60,351 bases of DNA, from assembly GCA_029266425.1 (NCBI GenBank), contig JAQSWY010000029.1:1-60351 (forward strand), in the 5' to 3' direction. How positions within the stretch are numbered: the stretch's first letter is position 1; every line of letters begins with the position of its first letter. This stretch comes from Xanthobacteraceae bacterium. GTDB lineage: Bacteria; Pseudomonadota; Alphaproteobacteria; Rhizobiales; Xanthobacteraceae. Positions 46,111 to 57,700 of this stretch are shown here, piece after piece. The translations under genes were made by a program, and so were the position numbers. Below the pieces are notes generated by a model. That model ran no database searches. It had not been told where the DNA came from and worked only from the letters and a program-made list of their open reading frames with translations.

Positions 46111-47477
46111 GCCCTCTGCTCCGCCAGTTCGCGGAAATGTCCGCGCGCCTGCAGGAAGGCGAGGATGGCGAGGCCCGGCAGCGCCGCCACCGCGGTCACG
46201 GCGAAGAACCAGGCCCATCCGGTCTCTTCGGCGACGAAGCCCGCGCTCGAGGCGAGGAAGGTGCGCCCCACTGCGGCGAGCGCGGTCAGCAGGGCATATT
46301 GCGTGGCGGTGTGCGCCCGCGTGCCGCACAGCGCAGAGATATAGGCGACGAAGATCACCGTGCCGATGGCGCCGGTGAAGTTCTCGACCACGATGGTGAG
46401 CGTCAGCGCCGGCAGGTTCACGCCCATATAGGCCTGCCAGGAGAAGACGAGGTTGGACGCCATCTGCAGGATGCCGGCGATCCACAGGCTGGTGGAGAGC
46501 GGCAAGGCGCGGGCGATGAAGCCGCCGGCAAAGCCGCCGATCAGCGCCGCGGCGAAGCCGACGCCCTTGACGACGCCGGCATAGGTCGCCTTGTCGAAGC
46601 CGATATCGATGACGAAGGCGCTGGTGAGCACGCCGGCAAAGGCGTCGCAGAACTTGAACAGCACGACGAACAGCAGGATCGCCACGGCGAGATGGCGCGA
46701 CAGGAACTCGCCGAAAGCGCCGACCGCGGTCTGTACCACGCGTTTGGCGACGCTCTCCTCGCGCGGCAGGGCGTTCTCCGGTGCCGGCGGCTCCTTTGCG
46801 AGCAGCGAGGCGATCAGCCCGACGCCGACCATCAGCGCCGCGGCCACATAGCCCCATGCCCATACATCGGCGCGCTCAATGCCGATGACTTCGAACCAGG
46901 CGACCAGGAGCAGCACGCCGGCACCGGAGGCCAGCATGCCGACGCGGTAGGCGGCGACATAGCCGGCCATTCCGGCCGCCTGCTCACGGGTCTCGAGGCT
47001 CTCGACGCGGAAGGCATCGACCACAATGTCCTGCGTCGCCGAGGCGCAGGCGACCAGCAGCGCGCCGAACGCCACGTGCCACGGCGCGGCGATCGGATCC
47101 TGGAAGCCGAGCCAGAGGATCGCCAGCGCCAGCAAGAGCTGGGTAAACACCAGCCAGCCGCGTCGCCGTCCCAGCCACTTGCTGAGGAGCGGCACGTCCA
47201 GCGCATCGACCAGCGGCGCCCAGACGAACTTGAAATTGTAAGGCACGCCGACCAAAGCGAAGAGGCCGATGGTGACGAGGTTCACCTTGGCCTCGGCCAT
47301 CCACACCGTCAGCGTGCTGGTCGTGAGCGCGAGCGGCAGGCCGGAGGAGAAGCCGAGCAGGATGACGATCAGCACCCGCGGGCGCAGATAGACGGACAGC
47401 CCCGCGAGGAAGCCATCGGTAGCCTTTGTGGTCTCGGCCGTTTCGACCTCTTGGGCCGGGCGCGTGGTGTCGGTCAT
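46107..47477 (-). CDS. ampG: AmpG-family muropeptide permease (MFS)
   Basis: A 456-aa MFS transporter with about 12-14 helices. It has the AmpG-type segments [40 protein letters not shown] and [16 protein letters not shown]. AmpG imports anhydro-muropeptides for cell-wall recycling and can relay beta-lactamase induction. Convergent with recR, ends overlapping. No ampC/ampR gene lies next to it. Confidence 0.92.
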   Translation of the reverse strand: MTDTTRPAQEVETAETTKATDGFLAGLSVYLRPRVLIVILLGFSSGLPLALTTSTLTVWMAEAKVNLVTIGLFALVGVPYNFKFVWAPLVDALDVPLLSKWLGRRRGWLVFTQLLLALAILWLGFQDPIAAPWHVAFGALLVACASATQDIVVDAFRVESLETREQAAGMAGYVAAYRVGMLASGAGVLLLVAWFEVIGIERADVWAWGYVAAALMVGVGLIASLLAKEPPAPENALPREESVAKRVVQTAVGAFGEFLSRHLAVAILLFVVLFKFCDAFAGVLTSAFVIDIGFDKATYAGVVKGVGFAAALIGGFAGGFIARALPLSTSLWIAGILQMASNLVFSWQAYMGVNLPALTLTIVVENFTGAIGTVIFVAYISALCGTRAHTATQYALLTALAAVGRTFLASSAGFVAEETGWAWFFAVTAVAALPGLAILAFLQARGHFRELAEQRA

Positions 47478-47565
47478 GGCCTCGCGATTCGCGTCTCATC
47501 CGCGCCTTTGTAGCGTGGCAGGATCGGCATGTCGCCCCGAGGTCACTACCTGCCTCTCAGGGAGC

Positions 47566-48474
47566 TCAGGCCCTTATCTTCCGCGCATTCTTCCTCTCGC
47601 CCATCGGGATCACGTCGACGGCGACCGAGAGCTTCTGCTTGCCGGAGCCGAACAGCACGCCGCCGACCGGGGCGACATCGGAATAGTCGCGGCCATTGGC
47701 GAGCACGACGTGGTCCGTGGAGACACGCAGCGCATTGGTGGGATCGAGACCCTGCCAGCCAAGTACGTCGCCGCACCAGACCGAGACCCAGGCATGGGTG
47801 GCGTCGGCGCCCTGCAGCCGCTCCTTGCCGGGCGGCGGCTCGGTGCGCAGGAAGCCGCTGACATAGGCGGTGGGGAGGCCCAGCCCGCGCAACCCGGCGA
47901 TCATGATATGGGCGAAGTCCTGGCACACGCCGCGCCGGATGGCGAAGGCTTCCGCCGGCGGCGTCGAAACGTCGGTCGCCTTGGAATCATAAGTGAATTC
48001 GTCGTGCAGCCGGTGCATCAGATCGATCGCGCCGGCCAGCATCGGCCGCCCCGCGGGAAAGCTCGCGGCCGCCCATTCGGTGATGGTGGCGGAGAGCGGC
48101 ACGGCCGGACTTGAATAGAGATGATGCACCGGGGAGCTGGCGCTGAGGTCGAAATTGGAGGCAGCCTCCTCGCGCACCTCTTCCCAGGACGGCCCCTGTT
48201 CTGGATCCGGCAAATCGGCGGGCATCACCTCGACCCGGGCGGTGGTGTGCACGGTGAAGCGGGTGTGCGCGGTCTCGATCCGGATGATGGCGACGCGGTT
48301 GCCGAAGAAATCGGTCGCCTCGCTCCATTCCACCGGTTCGGGTCGCACGCTGAAATGGCTGGCGATCACCCGCTGCCGGGGGCGGTCGACCGGCACCATG
48401 CGCACCACATGGCGCGCCACCGGCACCGGATAGGCATAGACGTAGCCGGTGGTCTGGGAGATGTCGTAGATCAT
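47566..48474 (-). CDS. Transglutaminase-like protease-fold protein (cluster gene 3)
   Basis: A 302-aa protein with an N-terminal beta-sandwich (about 1-100) and a transglutaminase-like domain: catalytic Cys184 (IRRGVCQDFAHI), His in GADATHAWVSVW and Asp in GLDPTNALRV. No signal peptide. The ATG overlaps the stop of the ATP-grasp/alpha-E gene (ATGA), so it is translated as the third gene of that unit. Members of this family are thought to act as peptidases or amide-forming/cleaving enzymes on a peptide made by the ATP-grasp partner (inference from gene context in the family). Confidence 0.88.
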   Translation of the reverse strand: MIYDISQTTGYVYAYPVPVARHVVRMVPVDRPRQRVIASHFSVRPEPVEWSEATDFFGNRVAIIRIETAHTRFTVHTTARVEVMPADLPDPEQGPSWEEVREEAASNFDLSASSPVHHLYSSPAVPLSATITEWAAASFPAGRPMLAGAIDLMHRLHDEFTYDSKATDVSTPPAEAFAIRRGVCQDFAHIMIAGLRGLGLPTAYVSGFLRTEPPPGKERLQGADATHAWVSVWCGDVLGWQGLDPTNALRVSTDHVVLANGRDYSDVAPVGGVLFGSGKQKLSVAVDVIPMGERKNARKIRA

Positions 48475-50987
48475 TCCGGCTGCTCCCACGGCGTCTCGAC
48501 CGGCGAGCGGTGGATGAAATAGCGCTCGGCGATGTCGTTCGACAGCTCCATCAGCTGGGCCTCGGTGGTGCGCAGCCGCTCATCGTCGAACTCATTGGCC
48601 TCGAAGGCGCGCATGGAGGCGGCGAGCCGCGCGGCGAGGCGCTCCTCGGCCGGCGGCGGCTCGTCGCCATGATGGCCCGGCAGGGCGTCGAGATGCTCGT
48701 TGATGCTGTCGATCTGGAAGGCGAGCGAGCGCGGATTCACCGGGTCGAGCAGCACCAGGTCGAGCACCGGCGCGCGGCTTTCCACCATCACATAGCGTGA
48801 GCGATAGGTGATCTGGCTGTCGCAAAGTTCGAGCAGCACGTCGAGCGTGCCGGCGGAGGAGTTCTGGTTCACCAGCGCACGGGTGAAGCGGCAGGTCACG
48901 ATCGAGCGCTCGATGCGCCGGCCGAGATCGAGGAAGCGCCAGCCGGCGAGCCGGTTCATGTTCTCCGAGGCGAGGCCCGAGAAGGCGGCGAGCGCGCGCA
49001 ACGCCCGGTCGGCGCGCTCATAGGCGTCGGGCTCGGCGCTGGTCGCCGGCACCGGCTCGGCCATCATCATGGTGAGGTCGGCAAGGGTGCGCCAGGCATC
49101 GGGCGACAGCCGGTCGCGGATCACCGAGGCGGTGTGACGCGCGGATTCGATGAGGCCCGGCACGCCGCCCGGCAGGTCCTTGCGGGTGAGCGCTCCGAGC
49201 GCATGGCGGGTCGGCTTGGCGCGGATCATGTCCTCGGGCACCGCGCCCCAGCTCTGCAGCAGCCCGAGCATCTTGGCGACCGAGGTGCCGCCGCCCTCGG
49301 CCGAGGAGGAGAGCCGGCCGACCAGCGTGCGGATTAGGCGCAGCGTCGCCTCGGCGCGCTCCACATAGCGGCCGAGCCAGAAGAAATTGTCGGCGGCGCG
49401 GCTCGGCAGCGGCCCCGTCTGGCGGCGCACATCGACCCGGCCCGGGGCGGGGAGCAGCGTCGTCTGCTCGACCGGTCCCTCGTCCAGCACCCAGACATCG
49501 GCCGAGCGCCCGCCGCTCTGCATGGTGACGGCGCGCGAATCGAGGCTGTCCGAGACCCGGCAGAAGCCGCCAGGCATCACCTTCCAGCCCTCCTCGGTGG
49601 CGGCGAGGAAGATGCGCAATATGAAGGGCCGCGGCTCCAGCCTGCCGTTGCGCCAGACCGGCATGGTGGAGAGCCGCACCGTCTCCTGCCCGACAATGTC
49701 GATGCCGCGTGTGCGGATCGCGGTCTCGAAGGCGGCGCGCTGCTCGGCCTTGAGATCGGCGCCGATCACCGGGCCGTTCTCCATCAGGCCGGGGATCGGG
49801 CGCTGGAACGCCGGGGCCAGCACGAAATCCTCGATGCCTTCGAGCACGATCTCACGCTCGGCTGGCTGGCCGCACCACCAGGTGGCGACGTTCGGCAGCA
49901 GCGGCTCCTCGCCGAGCACCTGCGCGCCGATCTTCGGCAGGAAGCTCATCATGGCGGGGGACTCGACGAGGCCCGAGCCGAGCGCGTTGACCACGGCGAC
50001 GCCTCCGGCGCGCACCGCCTGCACCAGCCCCGGTACGCCGAGCCGCGAGCGCGAGTTCAACTCCAGCGGATCGGCGAAATCGGCGTCCAGGCGGCGGACC
50101 AGCACGTCGGCGCGCTTGAGGCCCGCCACCGTGCGTATATAGACCGCGTTGTCGCGCACCGTGAGGTCCTCGCCCTCCACCAGCACGAAGCCGAGGTAGC
50201 GCGCGAGATAGGCGTGCTCGAAATAGGTCTCGTTCAGCGGCCCCGGAGTGAGCAGCCCGACGCGGCCCTCGCCCGACCGGTCGAGCTTGGTCAGGCTCGC
50301 CCGCAGGGACTGGAAGAAGCCGGCAAGCCGGACCACGTTCAGCGAACGCGCGAGGTCCGGCATGGCACGGGCGAGCGCGATGCGGTTCTCCAGCGCATAT
50401 CCCGCGCCGGACGGCGACTGCGTGCGGTCGGAGAGTACCCACCAGCGCCCGTCCGGCCCGCGGCCGAGATCGGCGGCATAGAGCTTGAGGAAGCTGCCGC
50501 CATGCGGATCGACCCCGACCAGCGGGCGCAGGAATTCCGGGCTCCCGGCGATCGCGGCGGCCGGCAGCGCGCCGGATCTGACGAGTTCCGCCTCGCCATA
50601 GAGATCGGCGAGCACGCCTTCCAGCATCTGCGCGCGCTGGATCAGGCCGCGCGCCAGGCCGCGCCATTCCTCGGCACTGATGACGAGCGGCAGATGCGAC
50701 AGCGGCCAGGGCCGCTCGCCACCGCTCGGGTCGTCATAGACCCGGTAGAACACGCCGGAGCGGTAGAGATGCCGGTCGACCGCCTTGAAGCGCCGCGCCA
50801 CCTCGTCGACGCCCATCTCGGCGAGCGCGGCGAGCATCGGCGTCCAATGGGCGCGCGGCTTGCCCTCGGTGTCGACCATCTCGTCATAGGCGCCGGCGAG
50901 CGGGCGATAGCCGGCCAGCAGCGCTTCGACGGCTTCCGCCTCGAATTGCCGGGTCAGGGCCTTGGTCTCGCTCCCGGCACGGGGCAT
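48471..50987 (-). CDS. Fused circularly permuted ATP-grasp and alpha-E domain protein (cluster gene 2)
   Basis: An 838-aa protein. Residues about 10-490 are a circularly permuted ATP-grasp domain (COG2308 type), with DPHGGSFLKLYAADLGRGPD, LLTPGPLNETYFEHAYLARY and VVNALGSGLVESPAMMSFLP. Residues about 525-830 are the all-helical alpha-E domain (COG2307 type), beginning RAADNFFWLGRYVERAEATL. In most bacteria the two are separate genes; here they are one frame with no stop at the junction. Predicted to form amide bonds on an unknown peptide or glutamate-like substrate in the cytoplasm. Confidence 0.9.
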   Translation of the reverse strand: MPRAGSETKALTRQFEAEAVEALLAGYRPLAGAYDEMVDTEGKPRAHWTPMLAALAEMGVDEVARRFKAVDRHLYRSGVFYRVYDDPSGGERPWPLSHLPLVISAEEWRGLARGLIQRAQMLEGVLADLYGEAELVRSGALPAAAIAGSPEFLRPLVGVDPHGGSFLKLYAADLGRGPDGRWWVLSDRTQSPSGAGYALENRIALARAMPDLARSLNVVRLAGFFQSLRASLTKLDRSGEGRVGLLTPGPLNETYFEHAYLARYLGFVLVEGEDLTVRDNAVYIRTVAGLKRADVLVRRLDADFADPLELNSRSRLGVPGLVQAVRAGGVAVVNALGSGLVESPAMMSFLPKIGAQVLGEEPLLPNVATWWCGQPAEREIVLEGIEDFVLAPAFQRPIPGLMENGPVIGADLKAEQRAAFETAIRTRGIDIVGQETVRLSTMPVWRNGRLEPRPFILRIFLAATEEGWKVMPGGFCRVSDSLDSRAVTMQSGGRSADVWVLDEGPVEQTTLLPAPGRVDVRRQTGPLPSRAADNFFWLGRYVERAEATLRLIRTLVGRLSSSAEGGGTSVAKMLGLLQSWGAVPEDMIRAKPTRHALGALTRKDLPGGVPGLIESARHTASVIRDRLSPDAWRTLADLTMMMAEPVPATSAEPDAYERADRALRALAAFSGLASENMNRLAGWRFLDLGRRIERSIVTCRFTRALVNQNSSAGTLDVLLELCDSQITYRSRYVMVESRAPVLDLVLLDPVNPRSLAFQIDSINEHLDALPGHHGDEPPPAEERLAARLAASMRAFEANEFDDERLRTTEAQLMELSNDIAERYFIHRSPVETPWEQPE

Positions 50988-51124
50988 GGTTTCCTCACGA
51001 GTCGCCCCTTGCGGGGATTCTCAGAAGTTAGACGGCATCGCAGTATGAGCGAAGCGCGCTGATAAGCGCTCTCCACTGCAAACCGTCGCTTTGTGAGGCG
51101 ATGCGGCTCTCGCGTCACGTTCCG

Positions 51125-51172
51125 GACCACTTTCCTGTCGCCCGGATAATTCCATCCGAGCGGAAGGGGCTC
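51125..51172. repeat. Dispersed repeat, family B (copy 3, truncated)
   Basis: CCACTTTCCTGTCGCCCGGA and TTCCATCCGAGCGGAAGGGG CTCAGG, matching the right half of the 25954 copy. Its right edge overlaps the TGA stop of the DUF2126 gene, as copy 2 does for DUF924. Confidence 0.6.
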
Positions 51173-54100
51173 AGGCTGGACGCCGCAGGTCCAGCGTCGT
51201 CGGGAATTCCGCGGTCGGCTCCTCCGGCGGCACGAACAGATAGCCCGGCGTGTGGCCCCAATTCTGGAAGCGTGCCAGCCGCCGCGCCTGCGCCTCATAG
51301 GAATTGACCGGGAAAGTCTCGTAATTGCGCCCGCCCGGATGGGCGACATGATAGACGCAGCCGCCGAGTGACCTGTTCGACCACAGATCGACGATGTCGA
51401 AGGTCAGCGGCACGTGGACCGGGATCGTCGGGTGCAGGCCGGAGGCGGGCTGCCAGGCCTTGTAGCGCACCCCGGCGATGTATTCGCCGAAGCGCCCGGT
51501 CGGCTGCAGCGGCATGCGCCGCCCGTTGCAGGCGACGACATGGCGGGTCGGGTTCAGCCCCTCGACCCGCACCTGCAGCCGCTCGACCGAGGAATCGACG
51601 AAGCGTACCGTGCCGCCGACAACGCCTTCCTCGCCCAGCACATGCCAGGGCTCCAGCGCCTGACGGATTTCCAGCGTCACCCCGCCATGCTCGACCTGGC
51701 CGAAATAGGGGAAGCGGAATTCGCGCTGCGCCTCGAACCACATCGGGTCGATGCGGTAGCCGGCCCGGCCGAGATCGTGCAGCACGTCCATGAAATCCGC
51801 CCAGACGAAATGCGGCAGCATGAAGCGGTCGGCGAGCGCGGTGCCCCAGCGGGTCAGCCGTCCCTCCTGCGGCTCGCGCCAGAACCAGGCGATGAGGGCG
51901 CGCAGCAGCAATTGCTGGGCGAGGCTCATGCGCCAGTCCGGCGGCATCTCGAAGGAACGGAACTCGACGAGGCCGAGCCGCCCGGTCGGTCCGTCCGGCG
52001 AGAACAGCTTGTCGATGCAGATTTCCGAGCGGTGGGTATTGCCGGTGACGTCGGTGAGCAGGTTGCGGAACAGCCGGTCGACCAGCCAGGGCGGCGGCGC
52101 GGAGCCCAAGCCCGGCGCCGGCACATTGGCCATGGCGATTTCCAGCTCATAGAGCGAATCGTGGCGCGCCTCGTCGATGCGCGGCGCCTGGCTGGTCGGG
52201 CCGATGAACAGGCCCGAGAACAGGTAGGACAGGGAAGGGTGGCGCTGCCAATAGGTGACGAGGCTCTTGAGCAGGTCCGGGCGGCGCAGGAACGGGCTGT
52301 CGGGCGGGGTCGCGCCGCCGACCACGACATGGTTGCCGCCGCCGGTGCCGGTGTGGCGACCGTCGACCATGAACTTCTCGGTGCCGAGCCGGCAGAGCCG
52401 CGCCTCCTCATAAAGGTCGCGGGTGATCTCGACGCAGGTCCGCCAGTTCGCGGCCGGGTGGACATTCACCTCGATCACGCCCGGGTCCGGGGCGACGCGG
52501 ATGACGTTCAGCCGCGGATCGAGCGGCGGCGTATAGCCCTCGATGTGCACCGGCATCTTCAGCTCGGTGGCGGTCACCTCCACAGCGGCGAGCAGCTCGA
52601 GATAGTCCTCCAGCCGCTCGGTCGGCGGCATGAACACGCAGAGCCGCCCGTCGCGCGGCTCAATCGAGAGCGCGGTGCGCACCGAGCCGGTGCCGGTGAG
52701 GATCTGGTCGACCTGTTCTTGCTGGTGCTCGTCGGTGCCTGTGCGCCGGTAGCGCTGGTGCAGCACCTCGACGTCCGGCAGGTCGCCGCTGATGGTCATC
52801 GGATCGGCGGGATTGACGTAAGGGTAGGCGGCGGGCGGCACCCAGGGCAGCGTCGCCAGGGGCAGGCGATAGCCGACCGGCGAATCGCCGGGCACGAGGA
52901 ACAGCTTGCCGCGGCGGAAGCGCCATTTCTCGCTGACCCAGCCGCGCTTGGAGCGGGCCTGCCAGCGCTGCACCGGCAGCACGAAGCCGCTCGGCCGGCT
53001 GAGGCCCCGCTCGAACACCCGCGCCATGCGGGCGCGGGCCTCCGGATCCTCGATCTTGGAATTGAGCGGATCGACATTCTCCGGCAGTTCGCCTTCCTTC
53101 AGGATCCAGTGCGCCGGATCCTCGAAGGCGGGGGAGACGAACTCCTCGCTGAGGCCGAGCCGCTCGGCGAGATTGTCGGCGAACTGCTCGGCGCCGGTGA
53201 TCGAGGCACCGGAATAGTTCTCGGTGGCGATCAGCTCCGGATCGCGCCAGATCGGCTTGCCGTCGCGGCGCCAGTAGAGCGAGAAGGTCCAGCGCGGCAG
53301 GCTCTCGCCCGGATACCACTTGCCCTGGCCGTAATGCAGCATGCCGCCCGGGGCGAAGCGCCGCCTGAGCCGGCGGATCAGGTCGTCTGCCCGCATGCGC
53401 TTGGTCGGGCCGACCGCGGAGGTGTTCCACTCCGCGCTCTGATAGTCGTCGATGGAGATGAAGGTCGGCTCGCCGCCCATGGTGAGCCGCACATCCTGCG
53501 CCGCCAGATCCGCATCGACCTTGGCGCCCAGCGCGTCGAGCGCGGCCCAGGCCTCGTCCGAGAAGGGCAGGGTGACGCGCGGCTTCTCGGCGACGCGGGT
53601 GACCTTCATCTCGAAGTCGAACGTCACTTCGGCCGGATCGACGAGGCCGGTGATCGGCGCCGCCGACATGTAGCTCGGGGTCGCGCACAGCGGCAGATGG
53701 CTTTCGCCGCAGAGCAGGCCCGAGGTCGGATCGAACCCGATCCAGCCGGCACCGGGCAGATACACTTCGCACCAGGCGTGCAAATCGGTGAAGTCGACCT
53801 CGGTGCCGGTCGGGCCGTCCAGCGCCTTCACGTCGGGCTTGAGCTGGATCAGGTAGCCGGAGACGAAGCGGGCGGCGAGGCCGAGCCGGCGCAGGATCTG
53901 TACCAGCAGCCAGCCGGAATCGCGGCACGAGCCGGCGCCGAGGCGCAGCGTCTCGTCGGGCGCCTGCACGCCCGGCTCCATGCGGATCAGGTAGTTGACG
54001 TCCTGCTGGAGCTTCTGGTTGAGCTCGACCAGGAAGTCGATGGTGTGCGTCGGCTCCCTCGGCCGTGCCGCCTCGACATAGGCATCGAGCAGCGGGCCGG

Positions 54101-54467
54101 CTTCCTCCGCCTCGAGATAGGGCGCGAGCTCCTTGGCAAGGTCCGGCGTGTAGGCGAAGGGCAGCGCCTCGGCATACTCCTCGACGAAGAAGTCGAACGG
54201 GTTGTAGACGGTCATGTCCGCGATGAGATCGACCTCGATGCGGAACTCGGTCGTCTTCTCCGGGAAAACGTAGCGCGCCATCCAGTTGCCGAACGGATCC
54301 TGCTGCCAGTTCACAAAATGGTTCGCGGGCGTGACCTTGAGCGAATAGCTCTTCACCGGGGTGCGGCAGTGCGGCGCCGGCCGGAGCCTGATGATCTGCG
54401 GCCCGAGCGTGACCGGCTTGTCGTAGCTGTAGGCGGTGACGTGGTGAAGGCTGGCAAAAATGGTCAT
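51171..54467 (-). CDS. Transglutaminase-DUF2126 protein (cluster gene 1)
   Basis: A 1098-aa protein. The N-terminal ~270 residues form a transglutaminase-like enzyme with Cys181 ([14 protein letters not shown]), His230 ([12 protein letters not shown]) and Asp246 (GFDPTSGLL). The remaining ~800 residues are DUF2126, rich in conserved aromatic and glycine motifs ([49 protein letters not shown]), suggesting a glutamine-synthetase-like ligase fold. ATG at 54467 ([15 protein letters not shown]) is the family start; the frame is open to 54524. The ATP-grasp gene follows after 183 nt, so it may have its own promoter. Confidence 0.9.
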   Translation of the reverse strand: MTIFASLHHVTAYSYDKPVTLGPQIIRLRPAPHCRTPVKSYSLKVTPANHFVNWQQDPFGNWMARYVFPEKTTEFRIEVDLIADMTVYNPFDFFVEEYAEALPFAYTPDLAKELAPYLEAEEAGPLLDAYVEAARPREPTHTIDFLVELNQKLQQDVNYLIRMEPGVQAPDETLRLGAGSCRDSGWLLVQILRRLGLAARFVSGYLIQLKPDVKALDGPTGTEVDFTDLHAWCEVYLPGAGWIGFDPTSGLLCGESHLPLCATPSYMSAAPITGLVDPAEVTFDFEMKVTRVAEKPRVTLPFSDEAWAALDALGAKVDADLAAQDVRLTMGGEPTFISIDDYQSAEWNTSAVGPTKRMRADDLIRRLRRRFAPGGMLHYGQGKWYPGESLPRWTFSLYWRRDGKPIWRDPELIATENYSGASITGAEQFADNLAERLGLSEEFVSPAFEDPAHWILKEGELPENVDPLNSKIEDPEARARMARVFERGLSRPSGFVLPVQRWQARSKRGWVSEKWRFRRGKLFLVPGDSPVGYRLPLATLPWVPPAAYPYVNPADPMTISGDLPDVEVLHQRYRRTGTDEHQQEQVDQILTGTGSVRTALSIEPRDGRLCVFMPPTERLEDYLELLAAVEVTATELKMPVHIEGYTPPLDPRLNVIRVAPDPGVIEVNVHPAANWRTCVEITRDLYEEARLCRLGTEKFMVDGRHTGTGGGNHVVVGGATPPDSPFLRRPDLLKSLVTYWQRHPSLSYLFSGLFIGPTSQAPRIDEARHDSLYELEIAMANVPAPGLGSAPPPWLVDRLFRNLLTDVTGNTHRSEICIDKLFSPDGPTGRLGLVEFRSFEMPPDWRMSLAQQLLLRALIAWFWREPQEGRLTRWGTALADRFMLPHFVWADFMDVLHDLGRAGYRIDPMWFEAQREFRFPYFGQVEHGGVTLEIRQALEPWHVLGEEGVVGGTVRFVDSSVERLQVRVEGLNPTRHVVACNGRRMPLQPTGRFGEYIAGVRYKAWQPASGLHPTIPVHVPLTFDIVDLWSNRSLGGCVYHVAHPGGRNYETFPVNSYEAQARRLARFQNWGHTPGYLFVPPEEPTAEFPTTLDLRRPA

Positions 54468-54734
54468 GGGCACCGACTGGAAACTGCGTGACGGCCCGCC
54501 GCGCCTCGGCACGTTACGCGGCACGATCCGCGGAACAAAGCCTCAGCCGGCAAGCGCGCTGATGAAACGCACGAATCGTGCCGCGAGATGGCCGCGGTGG
54601 ACGGGATCGCCAAGCCCCGCGCCGCGGGGTGTGCGGACGCTGCTGCCGGCTTGCCGACGACATCGCCGCCCATGGAAGCGCCGCCCTCTGCCGCTTTATC
54701 GGGCGGGGCGACCCAGCCTGGGGAGGCGATGCGG
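54468..54734. other. 267-bp intergenic region, no recognised feature
   Basis: Lies between the transglutaminase-DUF2126 start and the RND pump stop, both on the minus strand. It must include the promoter of the DUF2126 gene. It is GC-rich; overlapping ORFs on both strands have untypical Arg/Pro/Ala-rich composition and are treated as chance. Confidence 0.4.
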
Positions 54735-57700
54735 TCACGGCGCCGGGTGGGCCTCTCCGGCCGGCGGCTCCGCCGGGGTGGCCGCTGCCTGTTTCTTGCG
54801 CTTGCCGCGCTCCTCGAAGCGCTGCAGCACCGTGTAGAAGGACGGCACGAACAGCACGGCAAGGCAGGTTGAAGCCAGCATGCCGCTGAACACCGCGATG
54901 CCGATCGACTTGCGCGAATTGGCGCCGGCGCCGGTGGCGAGCACCAGCGGCAGCACGCCGAGGATGAAGGCGAAGGAGGTCATCAGGATCGGGCGGAAGC
55001 GCAGCCGCGCCGCTTCCACCGCCGCGTCCATGATCTCCATGCCTTCCGCCCGTTTTTCGCGGGCGAACTCGACGATGAGGATCGCGTTCTTCGCCGAGAG
55101 TGCGATCAGCAATATGAGGCCGATCTGGGTGTAGAGATTGTTGGCGATGCCGAGCCCGGTGAGCGCGCCGACCGTGCCGAGCAGAGCGAGCGGCACCGCG
55201 AGCAGGACCGAAAGCGGCAGGATCCAGCTCTCATACTGGCCGGCGAGCACGAAATAGACCAGCAGGATGGCGAGGCCGAAGACGTAGTAGATCTGATTGC
55301 CGACCGCCTTCTCCTGATAGGACATCGCCGTCCATTCGAAGCCCATGCCGGGAGGCAGCGTCTGGTTGGCGACCTGCTCCATGATGGTGAGCGCCTGGCC
55401 GGAGGAGAAGCCGGGAGCCGGCGTGCCGATGATAGTCGAGGCCGGATACAGATTGTACAGCGTGATCAGCGACGGGCCGAATACCGGCTTGATCTCGGCG
55501 AGGGTGCCGATCGGCACCATGATGCCCGACGGCGTCTTGATCTTGAGGTCGAGGATTTCCTGCGGCGTCCGGCGGAAACCGGATTCGGCCTGTATATAGG
55601 CCTGGAAGGTCTGGCCGAACCGGTTGAACTGGGTGACGTAGCTCGATCCGACATAGCCCTGCAGCGTGCCGAACACCTGTCCGACGGTGACGCCGAGCGT
55701 CTCCGCCTTGATCCGGTCGATCGAGATGAAGAGCTGCGGCACGTTCGCCCGGAACGAGGTGCTCAGATGCTGGATCGCCGATTGCGTGGAGGCGTTCTGG
55801 ACAATGCTCTGGGTCACGCTCTGCAGCTCGGGGAGGTCGAAGCTGCCATTGCGCGACTGCGCCATCATGGTGAAGCCGCTGGCATTGCCGATGCCCTGGA
55901 TCGGCGGCGGCACCAGCACGAAGGTGAAGGCGTCCATCTCCGACTGGAGGGCCTTGTTGAGCGAGGTGTAGATCTCCAGCAGGCCCTGCCCGGCCTTGTC
56001 GCGCACGCCCCAGTCCTTGAGCATCACATAGGCGACGCCGCCGTTCGGCAGGGTCGCATTGTTGTCGAGCACCGAGATGCCGCTGATGGCGATGACGTTC
56101 TCGACGCCCGGCGTCTGCGAGGCGAGGGCGGAGATCCGGTTCATCACGTCCTGGGTGCGCTCCAGCGAGGAGCCGTCGGGCAGCTGCGCGCCGATCAGCA
56201 CATAGCCCTGGTCTTCGGTCGGCAGGAAGCCGGTCGGCACCCGGGTCAGCCCCCACATCGCGAGGCCGATCAGGGCAATGCCGATAAGGGCGACCAGGTA
56301 GCTGGCGTGGACCATGTGCCGGATCAGCCCGGCATAGGCGCGCTCGGCGCGGTCATAGACCCAGTTGAAGCCGCGATAGAAGAAATTGCGCTTCTCCGGC
56401 GGCACCGGCTTGCGCAGCCACAGCGCGCACTGCGTCGGCTTCAGCGTCATCGCATTGATGGCGGAGATGAAGGCGGTGGCGGCGATGACCAGTGCGAATT
56501 GCTGGTAGAGCTGGCCGGTGAGGCCCGGCAGGAACGCCGCCGGGATGAAAACCGACATCAGCACCAAAGTGATGCCGATGATCGGCCCGAACAGTTCGTC
56601 CATCGCCTTTTCGGCAGCCTCGCGCCCCGGCAGTCCGCGTTCGATGTGGCGCGCGACGCCTTCGACGATGACGATGGCGTCGTCGACCACGATGCCGATG
56701 GCGAGCACGATGGCGAACAGCGTCGACAGGTTCACCGTGAAGCCCATCGCCGCCATCGCCGCGAAGGTGCCGATGATGGTGACCGGCACGGTGGTCGCCG
56801 GCACCAATGTCGCCCGCCAGTCCTGGAGGAAGACCAGGATGACGATCAGCACCAGGATGCCGGCTTCGAACAGCGTCTTGTAGACCTCGTTGATCGAGGC
56901 GCTGACGAACACCGTGGTGTCGAACGGCACCTCATAGGCAAGGCCGGGCGGGAAGTTCTTGGCGAGTTCCGCCATCTTGGTGCGGACCTCGGTCGCTACC
57001 TGGAGCGAGTTCGCCTCGGGGAGCTGATAGATGCCGAGCGACGCGGCCGGCTGGCCGTTGAAGGTGAAGATCTGGCTGTAGGTCTGTGCGCCGAGCTCGA
57101 CCCGGGCGACATCGCGCAACCGGGTGATGCGGCCGCCGTCCTGATTGTCGACCTTGACGATGATGTTCTCGTAATCGGCGGCGTCGTTCAGCCGGCCGGC
57201 GACGTTCAGCGTGTACTGGAAATTCTGCCCGCTTGGCACCGGCGGCATGCCGAGCATGCCGGAGGCGACCTCCTGGCTCTCCTGCTGGATGGCGTTGCTG
57301 ACGTCCGTAGGTGTCAGGCCACGGGCCTGGAGCTGGTCGGCGTCGAGCCAGACGCGCATGGCGTACTGGCCTGAGCCGAAGACATTGACATTGCCGACGC
57401 CCGGCAGCCGGGCGATCTCGTTCACGAGATTGATGACGCCGTAATTGGCGAGGAACAGGCTGTCGAACGTGTTCTGCGGCGAGAACAGCGTGACGAACTG
57501 CAGGATAGCGGTCGATTTCTTCTGCGTCGTCACGCCCTGAACCTGCACGGCCTCCGGCAGCGAGGACATGGCGATGGCGACGCGGTTCTGCACCAGCACC
57601 TGCGCGAAATCGGGATCGGTGCCGATGGCGAAGGTGACGGTGAGGGTGTAGCTGCCGTCGCTGGCGCTGGTCGACTGCATGTAGAGCATGCCCTCGACGC

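Noticed and set aside
51414..54491. 1025-codon ORF on the + strand, antisense to the transglutaminase-DUF2126 gene
   Set aside because: Composition is Arg/Gly/Ala/Asp-rich with no domain pattern; it mirrors the codon bias of the real gene on the other strand.
55767..57374. 535-codon + strand ORF opposite the RND pump
   Set aside because: Repetitive DDD/HQH-type composition typical of antisense frames; no protein pattern.
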